From positions 1 through 52,474 of IMG/VR virus record IMGVR_UViG_3300037493_004638: a stretch of 52,474 nt of DNA; one strand, given 5' to 3'. Under the pieces are notes generated by a model. That model did no database searches. It saw only the letters and a program-made list of their open reading frames with translations, and was not told the DNA's origin. The DNA comes from a virus. Below, one piece after another: positions 31,223 to 38,843 of this stretch. Position 1 is the first letter of the stretch; each line of letters begins with the position of its first letter. The position numbers and the translations under genes are program-made.

Positions 31223-31584
31223 CAGAGCTTCTCCTCGGAAACAGTTTTCTTCCGGCGGGACGTTCCGGCGGGGGCAGCCCGGCGGGACGTGACCGTCGGC
31301 GCGACACGGCTGGTGTCGATGGGGACCAACCGACAGCAGGCCGTAGCCGCGCTCTTGGCAAAGATCTCGACGGTGTCAGGCTGGTCGTCGCCGTCGCAGT
31401 CGAAGCCGAGATGCAGCTTGTGCGTGTTGAGGGCCGCGAAGATCAGGTCGCGTTCCTCCTTCATGGAGTCGGAGATGTTCACCAAGCCATGCTGCCGCAG
31501 GATCTCAACCTGCAGCAGCCGCCTGACGGCTTCCCCGAGTCCCATCTCCATAGTTTTTGAGACGTGCTTCTCGGTGTCGGTCAC
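31222..31584 (-). CDS. Small protein with DCDGDDQPD calcium-loop-like motif (120 aa)
   Basis: GTG at 31584 (MTDTEKHVSKTMEMGLGEAV). N-terminal helices (AVRRLLQVEILRQHGLVN) are followed by HLGFDCDGDDQPDTVEIFAK at about 58-77, whose DxDGDxxPD resembles a calcium-binding loop of dockerin or thrombospondin type-3 kind. A Cys pair (AATACCRLVP) and a basic tail (RRAAPAGTSRRKKTVSEEKL) follow. Function unknown. It is coupled to the DUF1360-like membrane gene by a TGATG overlap. Confidence 0.62.
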   Translation of the reverse strand: MTDTEKHVSKTMEMGLGEAVRRLLQVEILRQHGLVNISDSMKEERDLIFAALNTHKLHLGFDCDGDDQPDTVEIFAKSAATACCRLVPIDTSRVAPTVTSRRAAPAGTSRRKKTVSEEKL

Positions 31585-31590
31585 TGAAAC

Positions 31591-31941
31591 CTACTTTGTT
31601 CGAGTGAAGCTGCGGAATTCGTTGTTGTAGCTGTAGATGAAGTCGCCGTTGAAGTTCAGGCCGGTGGCGATGCCTGCGGCCTTGATGGCCTCCTCGAACT
31701 GCTTGCGAGCGGCTTGAACATTTGCTTGGAGCAGGATCGACTCTTGGTGAGCCTTCTCCGTGTGAGCGCCGAGGTTCAGGAGAAGCTGGTGCAGCTGCCG
31801 TTCGGTGGGGAGGATGAGGTCCAGCTGGGCTTGGTCGACCGGAGTCGACTCACCAACGGCGAGGGTGATCGCCTTGGGTGGGTTGGTGACGGTCTCGGTG
31901 GCTTCAGAGACTTCGGGGGCGATGGGAGTTTCAGACAACAT
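31591..31941 (-). CDS. Helical protein of unknown function (116 aa)
   Basis: The ATG at 31941 (MLSETPIAPEVSEATETVTN) has GGAG five bases upstream and is preferred over the in-frame ATG at 31971. After an acidic N-terminus the protein is mostly helix (AQLDLILPTERQLHQLLLNL, HTEKAHQESILLQANVQAAR), a likely coiled coil, ending with an aromatic FNGDFIYSYNNEFRSFTRTK. It lies between a fibre gene and the calcium-loop gene. No family recognised; a fibre chaperone is possible but unsupported. Confidence 0.6.
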   Translation of the reverse strand: MLSETPIAPEVSEATETVTNPPKAITLAVGESTPVDQAQLDLILPTERQLHQLLLNLGAHTEKAHQESILLQANVQAARKQFEEAIKAAGIATGLNFNGDFIYSYNNEFRSFTRTK

Positions 31942-31994
31942 GTGATCTCCAGCAGAGGGGTGCGTGTCCATACCAGACTACGCCTAAGTCAACC

Positions 31995-33050
31995 TCACAC
32001 AATCGTAGTCCCCTTGATCGACAAGGCAACCGAAGCAGTGAGGAACAAGGGGCTGCTGTACGCAGAGGCGTCATCGACGATGCCGACTTCGGTCACGACG
32101 GTACCCGGTGCGAAGCCGGTGACGTTATTCGTGAGCTTCCCTGAGGTGAGAGAGACGTAGACCGGGTCGCCTGCGGCCAAGGTCAGTCCAGCAATGAAGT
32201 TCGCAGTTGCGTAGCTGGCGATCGGTTGCACCTTCCCGACTCCGGGCCCACCTACGGTGTGGACGATTCCGACTGCGCGTGCGGTTCCAATCACCGTTGC
32301 GTTCGCGGACGATGCGACGCCGTTCCCTGAAATTCGTGCAACGTCTCCAAGAGTCAGGAGCGACGTGTCGAGCGTCAGCAGAGTGGTTCCTCCGCCTGCG
32401 GAAGGTGCAGAAACCCATGCCGCACCTGTGGAGGTGAGCACGTTCCCCACGGCACCGGGCACCGCCAAGCCTGTCCCTCCGTTCGCAACAGGCACAATGC
32501 CTGTCAGCGAGATAATCGGCGATGCGCCACCGCTCGAATTGATAGGAGCCAAGGCCGTGACAGCGGTCACACCGCCACCTCCGCCCGGGGCGTCGATGAT
32601 GGGCAGTGCGTCACCGTCGTTCAGCACTTGGCCGTTGCGCCAGTACAGTTTGTTCTGACGCCGTCGGAAAAGAACGAAGGTGCTGTCGACCTCAGACGGA
32701 GGCAGCACGTCCGCCGACGCGAGAACAAGGGTGACAGGGGCTTGCGGGGATGGCTGGAAAAGGACGTACCCGAGCGCACCGTCGTTCACGACCGTCGTCA
32801 GGTTCCCTGCGGGGATGGTCTCCGCATAGCCAGACTGCGAGGAGTTCAGGACGATGGGCAGCGCCCACGTCACCGTGTTGAGGGTCGCGTCCCATGAGAT
32901 GACCCCGCCGCCCGACAGGATGATGTTCTTCTCGTCGTGCAGCGCGAAGACCGAGGCGTCCTCAGCCCGAACCATGTCCTCAAAAGACGAGTACCAAGGA
33001 TCCTCGCCATCGCGAGGATACGGCCACTGCATGCGAGGACTGGTGGACAT
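31995..33050 (-). CDS. Baseplate-proximal fibre or adaptor protein (351 aa)
   Basis: ATG at 33050 (MSTSPRMQWPYPRDGEDPWY). The first ~165 residues look like a structured anchor (SFEDMVRAEDASVFALHDEK, GYVLFQPSPQAPVTLVLASA). A GGGGG linker at about 178 leads into APINSSGGASPIISLTGIVP, which matches the EPLHSSGGATPTISLATAM segment of the 869-aa fibre, and then NVLTSTGAAWVSAPS, related to the repeat of that fibre. The C-terminal half is beta-rich. Located right after baseplate J, it is a candidate fibre connector to the wedge (inference). Confidence 0.75.
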   Translation of the reverse strand: MSTSPRMQWPYPRDGEDPWYSSFEDMVRAEDASVFALHDEKNIILSGGGVISWDATLNTVTWALPIVLNSSQSGYAETIPAGNLTTVVNDGALGYVLFQPSPQAPVTLVLASADVLPPSEVDSTFVLFRRRQNKLYWRNGQVLNDGDALPIIDAPGGGGGVTAVTALAPINSSGGASPIISLTGIVPVANGGTGLAVPGAVGNVLTSTGAAWVSAPSAGGGTTLLTLDTSLLTLGDVARISGNGVASSANATVIGTARAVGIVHTVGGPGVGKVQPIASYATANFIAGLTLAAGDPVYVSLTSGKLTNNVTGFAPGTVVTEVGIVDDASAYSSPLFLTASVALSIKGTTIV

Positions 33051-33070
33051 GCGATGCTCGTTTCGGTCGC

Positions 33071-35248
33071 CTAGACGGCGGAAGGACCAGTGTAGAGGAC
33101 GGAGGTTACAACGAAGGAGTCCTTGGTCACGACCTCGCTGTCGAGGATGATGAGGTTGCCGAAGGAATCCAGCTTCGTCGTGAGGGGGATGACCGGGCTG
33201 TCCGCTGTCAGGTACCCGACGATGATCGGGTTCACGAAGGCCACTCCTGCAACCGTCAGCGCACCATCAGTGATCTCGGAACGGTACAGCGAACTACCGA
33301 ACAGTCGATTCTTGAGCAGGTTGTCCAGAACCGACTCGACTGCAAGCCGAGCCACTTGCTCGCTGAAGCCGGGGCGGACGCCAATCTGGACATCGAGGAT
33401 GGCGTAGATCAGGGACCGCTCTCCCGAGACAACCTGCACTGTCTGCGTCACTGCTTTCCGGGCGTCGAGGTAGGTCTGCAGGCTCAGTTTGAGACCGAGG
33501 CTGGGGGCGACGTAGAAGCCGCTCGCGTCCCGAGTGAGGATCGGGACCGTGACGAGGTTCGCAGAGCAGTTCGCGGACAGGATCGCATCCACGTGGGCTT
33601 CGATCTCGTCGAGCGTCCCATTGACGGTCCCGACACCAATCCCACCGGGCTCGAAGGGGAACACCGCTGCCGTGATGGCTGGCGAGACGACCGTGTCGAT
33701 GTTGATGACCGCCGCATCGGATGCGACGACCGCATTGGTCTGTGCCAGCAGGATGGAGTCGGGAGTCGTTGGGGCGAGGCCGACTGCAAGCAAGTCGTCT
33801 TGCACGTCTCCGCAGGACACCACAGACGAGTCGATCTGCGACTGCATCGTCACGAGGTCGATGTTGATGTTCGTGAAGAGCGCTTGCAAAGCTGTTTTGG
33901 TCGCCGATGTGAGTTGGTCTGTTGCGGCAACCGGGATGGGCCCGAGCGTGACCAGCCCATCGTTGCAACGGCTGCTCGCAAGGACCGCGCGATTGCTGGC
34001 GGAGTTCAGAGTCGAGATCGTGGTGGTGATGGTTCCCGTTGCACCCGTGTTGAGGACACCGATGTCCGCGATGCCCGTCGTGATCGTGAGATTCGCAGCC
34101 GTGATGGTCGCTGTGTCCACGCCCAGCGCCAGCAGCTGTGCGTCCACCGTGGTCGCCACTGGAGCCACGATGTTGCGGACGTCCTGCAGGAGGCTCTGGA
34201 GTTCAAGGTCGCTATCGGCGGAGCGGGTCGAGTACGCCTGTGACGCAGCCACACGCCCGAAGAGAGGGTCAGCAAACGCCGAGGAGAGGGCCACGTAGTC
34301 GCTGCGGGTCACCGCAACTTGGCGGCTCTTGTAGACCTGCCCCGCGAGGTACTTCGCTCGTTCAAGCGACTCTGGATTGTCTCCACCGACCGCACCTTCA
34401 GGGTTCGTGATGGACAAGGCGATGGTCTGAAAACTGACGACGAGCGGCTTGGCAACCTTCGTGATGGTGTTCGCAGTCACCTGCCCAGCAAGCCCTGTGG
34501 CGGCGATGTAGGTGACAGCGATTGTGGAGTTCGGCCCGGGAATATCGGTCTGCGCGACCGTGCCGTCCCCGAAGCGGATCGTCGTCGGGTCGTCGCTATA
34601 GCCGACCTCGAAGAACTGCCCACCTGTGACGGGGAGGAAGTCAGCCTCCGCGTAGGGGGCACCGTTGACGAGAACAGACACAGACCCCTGCACCACGTTC
34701 TTCCCTGACGGGACGTTGCGGAGGTTGAAGACTTGGCTTGCAGTACCATCGCCAACGAACGACTCAGAGCGGCTCTCCCCTTCGTAGATCGGGATAGTCT
34801 GCGGGGAGTTCTGCCGAGGGGCGAACGTCACAGCCTCTGCGCTCTCGAAGATCAGGTTGTTGGGGCCCAGAAACTGGAAGCCAACTGGGATCGTGACTGT
34901 GAAGTTGACAGGGTTCGATATGCTGACGACGACGTCGGTGGAGGAGCTGACGGCGCCTCCCATCTTGTAGCCGAGCTGCCTTGTAAGGCGCGACACAGCC
35001 TTCCGAGTCTGCGCCGTGTCGAGGTACGAGTCGGAGGCACGGCGGTCGAGATAGAACGCAAGGGAGTCGAGGCCATACGCCGAGATGTCCAGCAGCATGA
35101 TGGCGAGGCTGGAGAGGGCAAAGTCGTTGAACTCAGCAGCAAACTTCGTCTGAAGCTCAGAGCGCAGGTCATCGAAGATCGTCGGGAAGTCGAGCCCGGC
35201 GTACTGAACTTTGTTGAGAGCGGCGACCGCTGTTGTCGAGTTCGCCAT
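33071..35248 (-). CDS. Baseplate J-like protein (gp6/gp47-type wedge subunit)
   Basis: 725 aa. The N-terminus (FPTIFDDLRSELQTKFAAEF, LDISAYGLDSLAFYLDRRAS) and the segment GAVGGDNPESLERAKYLAGQ...RQVAVTRSDYVALSSAFADP at about 285-330 are the hallmark of baseplate J proteins (GGxxPES...AVTxxDY). The C-terminus (ILDVQIGVRPGFSEQVARLA, then NRLFGSSLYRSEI) is the usual J end. Between these, residues ~365-560 form a Thr/Ala/Val-rich insertion absent from short J proteins. It forms the wedge of the contractile baseplate. Upstream is the gp25 gene; the order gp25, then J, is canonical. Confidence 0.9.
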   Translation of the reverse strand: MANSTTAVAALNKVQYAGLDFPTIFDDLRSELQTKFAAEFNDFALSSLAIMLLDISAYGLDSLAFYLDRRASDSYLDTAQTRKAVSRLTRQLGYKMGGAVSSSTDVVVSISNPVNFTVTIPVGFQFLGPNNLIFESAEAVTFAPRQNSPQTIPIYEGESRSESFVGDGTASQVFNLRNVPSGKNVVQGSVSVLVNGAPYAEADFLPVTGGQFFEVGYSDDPTTIRFGDGTVAQTDIPGPNSTIAVTYIAATGLAGQVTANTITKVAKPLVVSFQTIALSITNPEGAVGGDNPESLERAKYLAGQVYKSRQVAVTRSDYVALSSAFADPLFGRVAASQAYSTRSADSDLELQSLLQDVRNIVAPVATTVDAQLLALGVDTATITAANLTITTGIADIGVLNTGATGTITTTISTLNSASNRAVLASSRCNDGLVTLGPIPVAATDQLTSATKTALQALFTNINIDLVTMQSQIDSSVVSCGDVQDDLLAVGLAPTTPDSILLAQTNAVVASDAAVINIDTVVSPAITAAVFPFEPGGIGVGTVNGTLDEIEAHVDAILSANCSANLVTVPILTRDASGFYVAPSLGLKLSLQTYLDARKAVTQTVQVVSGERSLIYAILDVQIGVRPGFSEQVARLAVESVLDNLLKNRLFGSSLYRSEITDGALTVAGVAFVNPIIVGYLTADSPVIPLTTKLDSFGNLIILDSEVVTKDSFVVTSVLYTGPSAV

Positions 35249-35281
35249 ACGAGAACCTGCTTCCTTGATGGTCGGACTGTT

Positions 35282-35665
35282 CTACGGGGCGGCTGTCGGA
35301 ATGGCGACTGGGAAAGCGCCAGTAGTCCCTGTGGCGACCACTGTGTACTCGATCAGGATGGTCACAAATGCGTCGTCGCGAGTGAAGGAGATGTTGTCGA
35401 GCCGAGCCCGAGGCTCCCATCGAGCGATCGTCGTTGAAATTTCAGACCTGATAATCTGCGTTAGAATGTCATCGTTGTTCTCGAAGACGTACTGCTGCAT
35501 GTCGCACCCGAATTGAGGGCGCATCGGACGCTCGCCTCGCTGAGTCTGCAGGATCTGCTGCAGAGACATCCGGACGAGGTCGTCATCGAAGGTGGCAGCG
35601 GGAAGACTCTGGGAGCCCTTCTGGAAGGGGAAAGCCACGCCTCTGTAGAACGCCATCAGGGCCAT
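35282..35665 (-). CDS. Baseplate wedge protein, gp25-like
   Basis: 127 aa. The ATG at 35665 lies within a CCATATGG palindrome and has AAGGAGG eight bases upstream; an internal ATG three codons later is weaker. The sequence follows the GPW/gp25 family: QSLQQ-like core in DDLVRMSLQQILQTQRGERP, the MRPQFGCDMQQYVFENNDD stretch, and the IARWEPRARLDNISFTRDD region equivalent to the conserved E-x-R motif. In T4 and P2 this protein initiates sheath assembly and holds the wedge. It precedes baseplate J as expected. Confidence 0.9.
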   Translation of the reverse strand: MALMAFYRGVAFPFQKGSQSLPAATFDDDLVRMSLQQILQTQRGERPMRPQFGCDMQQYVFENNDDILTQIIRSEISTTIARWEPRARLDNISFTRDDAFVTILIEYTVVATGTTGAFPVAIPTAAP

Positions 35666-35710
35666 ATGGTCCGCCTCCTTGGGTACTGCATCCTAGACGT
35701 ATCTGCTCGT

Positions 35711-36196
35711 TCACACCACCGGCCCGATGATGGGCGGGCCAGATGGCTGTGGAAACGTGACGAGCGTGCTCAAGGTGGCAGTGTGGAGCGCAGTGGCAAC
35801 GGCTGTCGCGTAGACCTCGGCGGGATTCGGCACCACCAAGAGAGCCGTCAGGATGGGCAGCATGGCGGGGGCGAGGACAGGGGGAGCTGCCACACCGGGG
35901 AGTGGGACGCCTGCGAAGATGGCACCGGTCCAAAAGAGGGTGATCATCGAGACGAAGCCTGCAGCGACCACCGGAGGAGCCCCGGGCAGCACCGCAAAAG
36001 CCGACCCGAGGGCCACGTCCATCGTGACCACACCGGGGCCCGGAGTCACCAGCGGGAAACCAAGGGAAGAGGCGGCGGCGGCATACTCGCGGTAGGCCGA
36101 CGCGACCCGACTGGCTGCGGTGAACGCATCCGGAGGCTTGTCCGTGGTCGACAGCTTGAGCAGGGCGTTGAAAAGAACCGAAGGGTCAAGAGGCAC
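35711..36196 (-). CDS. Hydrophobic Pro/Ala-rich protein between spike and gp25 (161 aa)
   Basis: GTG start at 36196 (MPLDPSVLFNALLKLSTTDK). After a helical N-terminus (FTAASRVASAYREYAAAASS) the rest is very hydrophobic and Pro/Gly-rich (VVTMDVALGSAFAVLPGAPP, FVSMITLFWTGAIFAGVPLP, LAPAMLPILTALLVVPNPAE). Two or more segments could cross or enter a membrane. It does not look like a PAAR tip. Located between spike and gp25, it may be part of the spike complex or a membrane-acting baseplate factor (inference only). No family recognised. Confidence 0.68.
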   Translation of the reverse strand: MPLDPSVLFNALLKLSTTDKPPDAFTAASRVASAYREYAAAASSLGFPLVTPGPGVVTMDVALGSAFAVLPGAPPVVAAGFVSMITLFWTGAIFAGVPLPGVAAPPVLAPAMLPILTALLVVPNPAEVYATAVATALHTATLSTLVTFPQPSGPPIIGPVV

Positions 36197-36199
36197 AGT

Positions 36200-37069
36200 T
36201 CACTTGACCTTCACGACTGTCGACAGCAACGCCGGGGTTGCAGGAGCGACTGGAGGGCTGGAGGGCCCAACGCCGGTCGCGTGGGTGTGCGTGTTGAGCC
36301 ACGTCAAAAGCTGCTGCCCGAGCACTGCGGGTTCTGTCGGAAGGTTCCCAAGGTTCACGGCGGCGGCTTTGGCGGAAAACTCGGATGCCCCGTCGATCAC
36401 GACTTTCTGGGTGGTCTTGATGGTCACCCCGCCTGCGTCGATGGTGATCGTGTTCGAGTTGTCCTTGTCCGTGATGGTGATCTTCTTCCCCACCGTGTCG
36501 ATGACGACCGACGACTCATTCGCTGCCTGCAGCTTGACCGCGCCGTCCTTGGTGAACTGGAGGAAGGCGTTTTTTCCGTCCCGAGCTGCACTGGCAGGGT
36601 CGACAGGTTGCGCCGTTGGCTTGCGCCACGTCAGCGTCACGTCCTCGGAACCGCTCTCGTCGTTGAGGACGAAGGAGTGGCCCATGCGGGTCACGAAGCC
36701 TCGACGGGTGGGAACCGAGCCGTCCGCCGCCGGGTAGCCAAGCTCAGGTGGCAGCTTTCCTTGTGCTGAGAAGCCTCCGAAGTAGATGGGTCTGCCGGTC
36801 AGCCGCCCTCGTGGGTAGGCGATCCACACGACGTCGCCGATTTCAGGGGGCCAGAACCACCCTCGGTCCGGTCCGCCGCCTGCGAACGCCGGGTACGCCC
36901 AGATGTCCGGGGGAGAATCGTTGCCGACTTCCTCACACAAGACTTGGATGCGACCCTGCTTCGTCGGGTCCGCCACCGACGTCACGCGCGCCAAGTAGGT
37001 GCCGTAGAACACATGGTGCGGTTCAAGACCGTAGTTCTGTAGCCACTCGTAGAAGCTCTGAAAGTTCAT
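36200..37069 (-). CDS. Baseplate spike protein, gpV/gp5-like
   Basis: 289 aa. Residues ~20-110 form the OB-fold of gp5/gpV/VgrG-type spikes (YGTYLARVTSVADPTKQGRI, VLCEEVGNDSPPDIWAYPAF, PEIGDVVWIAYPRGRLTGRP). Residues ~185-235 carry short alternating repeats (VIDTVGKKITITDKDNSNTI, TIDAGGVTIKTTQKVVIDGA), the usual triple-stranded beta-helix needle. The C-terminus ends with NTHTHATGVGPSSPPVAP, a His-containing segment seen in similar spikes. No lysozyme domain is present, unlike T4 gp5. It overlaps the hub gene by ATGA. Confidence 0.9.
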   Translation of the reverse strand: MNFQSFYEWLQNYGLEPHHVFYGTYLARVTSVADPTKQGRIQVLCEEVGNDSPPDIWAYPAFAGGGPDRGWFWPPEIGDVVWIAYPRGRLTGRPIYFGGFSAQGKLPPELGYPAADGSVPTRRGFVTRMGHSFVLNDESGSEDVTLTWRKPTAQPVDPASAARDGKNAFLQFTKDGAVKLQAANESSVVIDTVGKKITITDKDNSNTITIDAGGVTIKTTQKVVIDGASEFSAKAAAVNLGNLPTEPAVLGQQLLTWLNTHTHATGVGPSSPPVAPATPALLSTVVKVK

Positions 37070-38508
37070 GCGATACCCACGTCACGTGGAATCACCACGA
37101 TCGGGTCCAGCATCTGCAGCTGAGATTCGGTTCCAGATCCGCTCGAAATTGGTGCGGTTTCGTTCACCGCCTTGGGCGAGATCTTGTCGAGGATGGCTTG
37201 CACCATGAGCTGGCTGTTCTGGATGAGTGTGAGCGATGTTGTGAACCCTGAGGCCGACATGGAGTGCTTCAAGGCATGGCAGATGTACTTGCCATCGATG
37301 CGCTTGGAGCCGATATTTACCTGATACACTTCGCCCGGAAACACCTCCGGAACACCGATTGTTTCAATTTCAAGCTGGAGGCCGACCGAATTTGAGAGTG
37401 AGGTCATCCCAGCGAGTTGGTCGAGGGCGCTCTTCTCAAGAGGAGTATCGTCGTCGGGAACCGGAGCCGTAGTCTTCGACTGCTTGTTCGAGTCGTTGTC
37501 AACGCCTGTCTGAGAGTCATCTCCTCCCGTGACCTTAGCGTCTTTGGGGCCAGTGGTGTTCTCAGAGGACTCTTGCGTGGTCTGGTTGATCTTCTTCAGT
37601 TGTAGCTCCTTGGCCCAACCTGAAAGAAAGATCGCCGACAGCCCCTCGCCGACAGAGATGGAGAGGATTGGATAGATCGAGTCGCTCGCGATCGAGGATC
37701 CGATCGAGGATCCGAACCCTCCTACACTGAAGTCGTAGAGGGTGAAGAGCGCCAGTGGTTCTTGTGCCACCATCCGCGCCTGAGAGACGATATTCAGTAC
37801 ACTGAAGCCCGCTTCAGCGTTGAAGGTATTGACCCAGCATCCTGCAGCTCGCGCCAGCTGCGAGATGATGTGCAGGTAGGACTTTCCGGAATTGACCAGC
37901 GGAACGACCTCCTGCAAGCCGAAGTACGAGTCCTCGTCAAGGAGCCAATCGTCGACGTTGGTTGAGACGTTCGCTCCCATCTTCTCGACGAGTTTGATGA
38001 TGTGCGTTTGTCTGGTCTGACGCACCTCTGTCCCCGATGCCGAAGTAGCCGCGAGGTAGTAGCCCGCCGTACCGATACCCTTCAGGGTGATGGTCACGTC
38101 GGCCCCGAAGGTCACCTCCGGAGGCTGAAGAATTCCTTGGAACGGGATGTTCTTGGACGGGCCTGTTCCAGTGGAGTAGCCGAGGATCACCTCGATAGCG
38201 TTGATCGGGTATTCAAGTAGGGTCGAGTCGAGAATCTTCCGCGCGTCTTCCAGAGTTGGCGTCAGGACAACGTCGATGGTCGGTATTCCTCCCAAGTCGA
38301 TCGAGACCGTCACCGACGAGAGATAGGAGAGGGTACTGGCGAACAGCGGGTCTCCGTTCTTCTCGCCCGCCGTCGTCCCCGTGAGTTCAACCGTCTGAGG
38401 ATTCACTTGGGCGCTAGAGACTGACAACGGGAAGCGTTTCTCACCCTCCAAGCCCGGGTTCTTGAGGATCGCCGCGTACATGAAAGGACTGGAAAAATCG
38501 GTCTTCAC
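37066..38508 (-). CDS. Baseplate hub protein, gpD/gp27-like
   Basis: 480 aa, ATG at 38508. The C-terminal ~110 residues carry FPGEVYQVNIGSKRIDGKYI...CHALKHSMSASGFTTSLTLI, matching late-control gpD/hub proteins (GxxVxVxGxxxxxGxYxVxxVxHxxxxxGFxTxLxLxR). The N-terminal half is beta-rich with VTFGADVTITLKGIGTAGYY and a helical QTRQTHIIKLVEKMGANVST linker. A Ser/Thr/Asp-rich insertion (about 310-355) is probably an exposed loop. The hub connects tube and spike. It lies next to the gp53-like gene and overlaps the spike by 4 bp, the usual order. Confidence 0.88.
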   Translation of the reverse strand: MKTDFSSPFMYAAILKNPGLEGEKRFPLSVSSAQVNPQTVELTGTTAGEKNGDPLFASTLSYLSSVTVSIDLGGIPTIDVVLTPTLEDARKILDSTLLEYPINAIEVILGYSTGTGPSKNIPFQGILQPPEVTFGADVTITLKGIGTAGYYLAATSASGTEVRQTRQTHIIKLVEKMGANVSTNVDDWLLDEDSYFGLQEVVPLVNSGKSYLHIISQLARAAGCWVNTFNAEAGFSVLNIVSQARMVAQEPLALFTLYDFSVGGFGSSIGSSIASDSIYPILSISVGEGLSAIFLSGWAKELQLKKINQTTQESSENTTGPKDAKVTGGDDSQTGVDNDSNKQSKTTAPVPDDDTPLEKSALDQLAGMTSLSNSVGLQLEIETIGVPEVFPGEVYQVNIGSKRIDGKYICHALKHSMSASGFTTSLTLIQNSQLMVQAILDKISPKAVNETAPISSGSGTESQLQMLDPIVVIPRDVGIA

Positions 38509-38517
38509 AGCACCCTC

Positions 38518-38835
38518 CTACTGCTTGGTCTTCTTGGCGAACAGGGTGTCGGCAACATAGGTCGGCGACGGAATCCGGATGGTGGCCCCTACCTGCAGGT
38601 CAGTTGGCAGAAGGTAGAGGTCGTTGGCGAGCGCGATGACCCACCAGAGATTCGGGTCGTCGTAGTAGCTGAATGCGAGATTGTCGATGCGGTCGGTGAT
38701 GTTGACGGTGATGTAGAAGTCGGACGGCTGGACTGGGACTTGGGGAAGATTGTCCAGCTCCCAAAAAGTCACGCCCCGCACTGTGAGCAGGTTCTTGAAG
38801 CGTAGTCGGCTTTGCCGAGAAACGACGACAGACAT
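38518..38835 (-). CDS. LysM/gp53-like baseplate protein (105 aa)
   Basis: The product MSVVVSRQSRLRFKNLLTVR... has the pattern FSYYDDPNLWWVIALANDLY then LLPTDLQVGATIRIPSP. This is the LysM-like module of T4 gp53 and of small tail proteins (W..IA.AN....P..L..G..L.IP) that sits between tape measure and hub in many myoviruses. The N-terminal part contains FYITVNITDRIDNLAFSYYD. Its position between tape measure and hub genes supports the identification. Confidence 0.85.
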   Translation of the reverse strand: MSVVVSRQSRLRFKNLLTVRGVTFWELDNLPQVPVQPSDFYITVNITDRIDNLAFSYYDDPNLWWVIALANDLYLLPTDLQVGATIRIPSPTYVADTLFAKKTKQ

Positions 38836-38843
38836 TGCTTACC

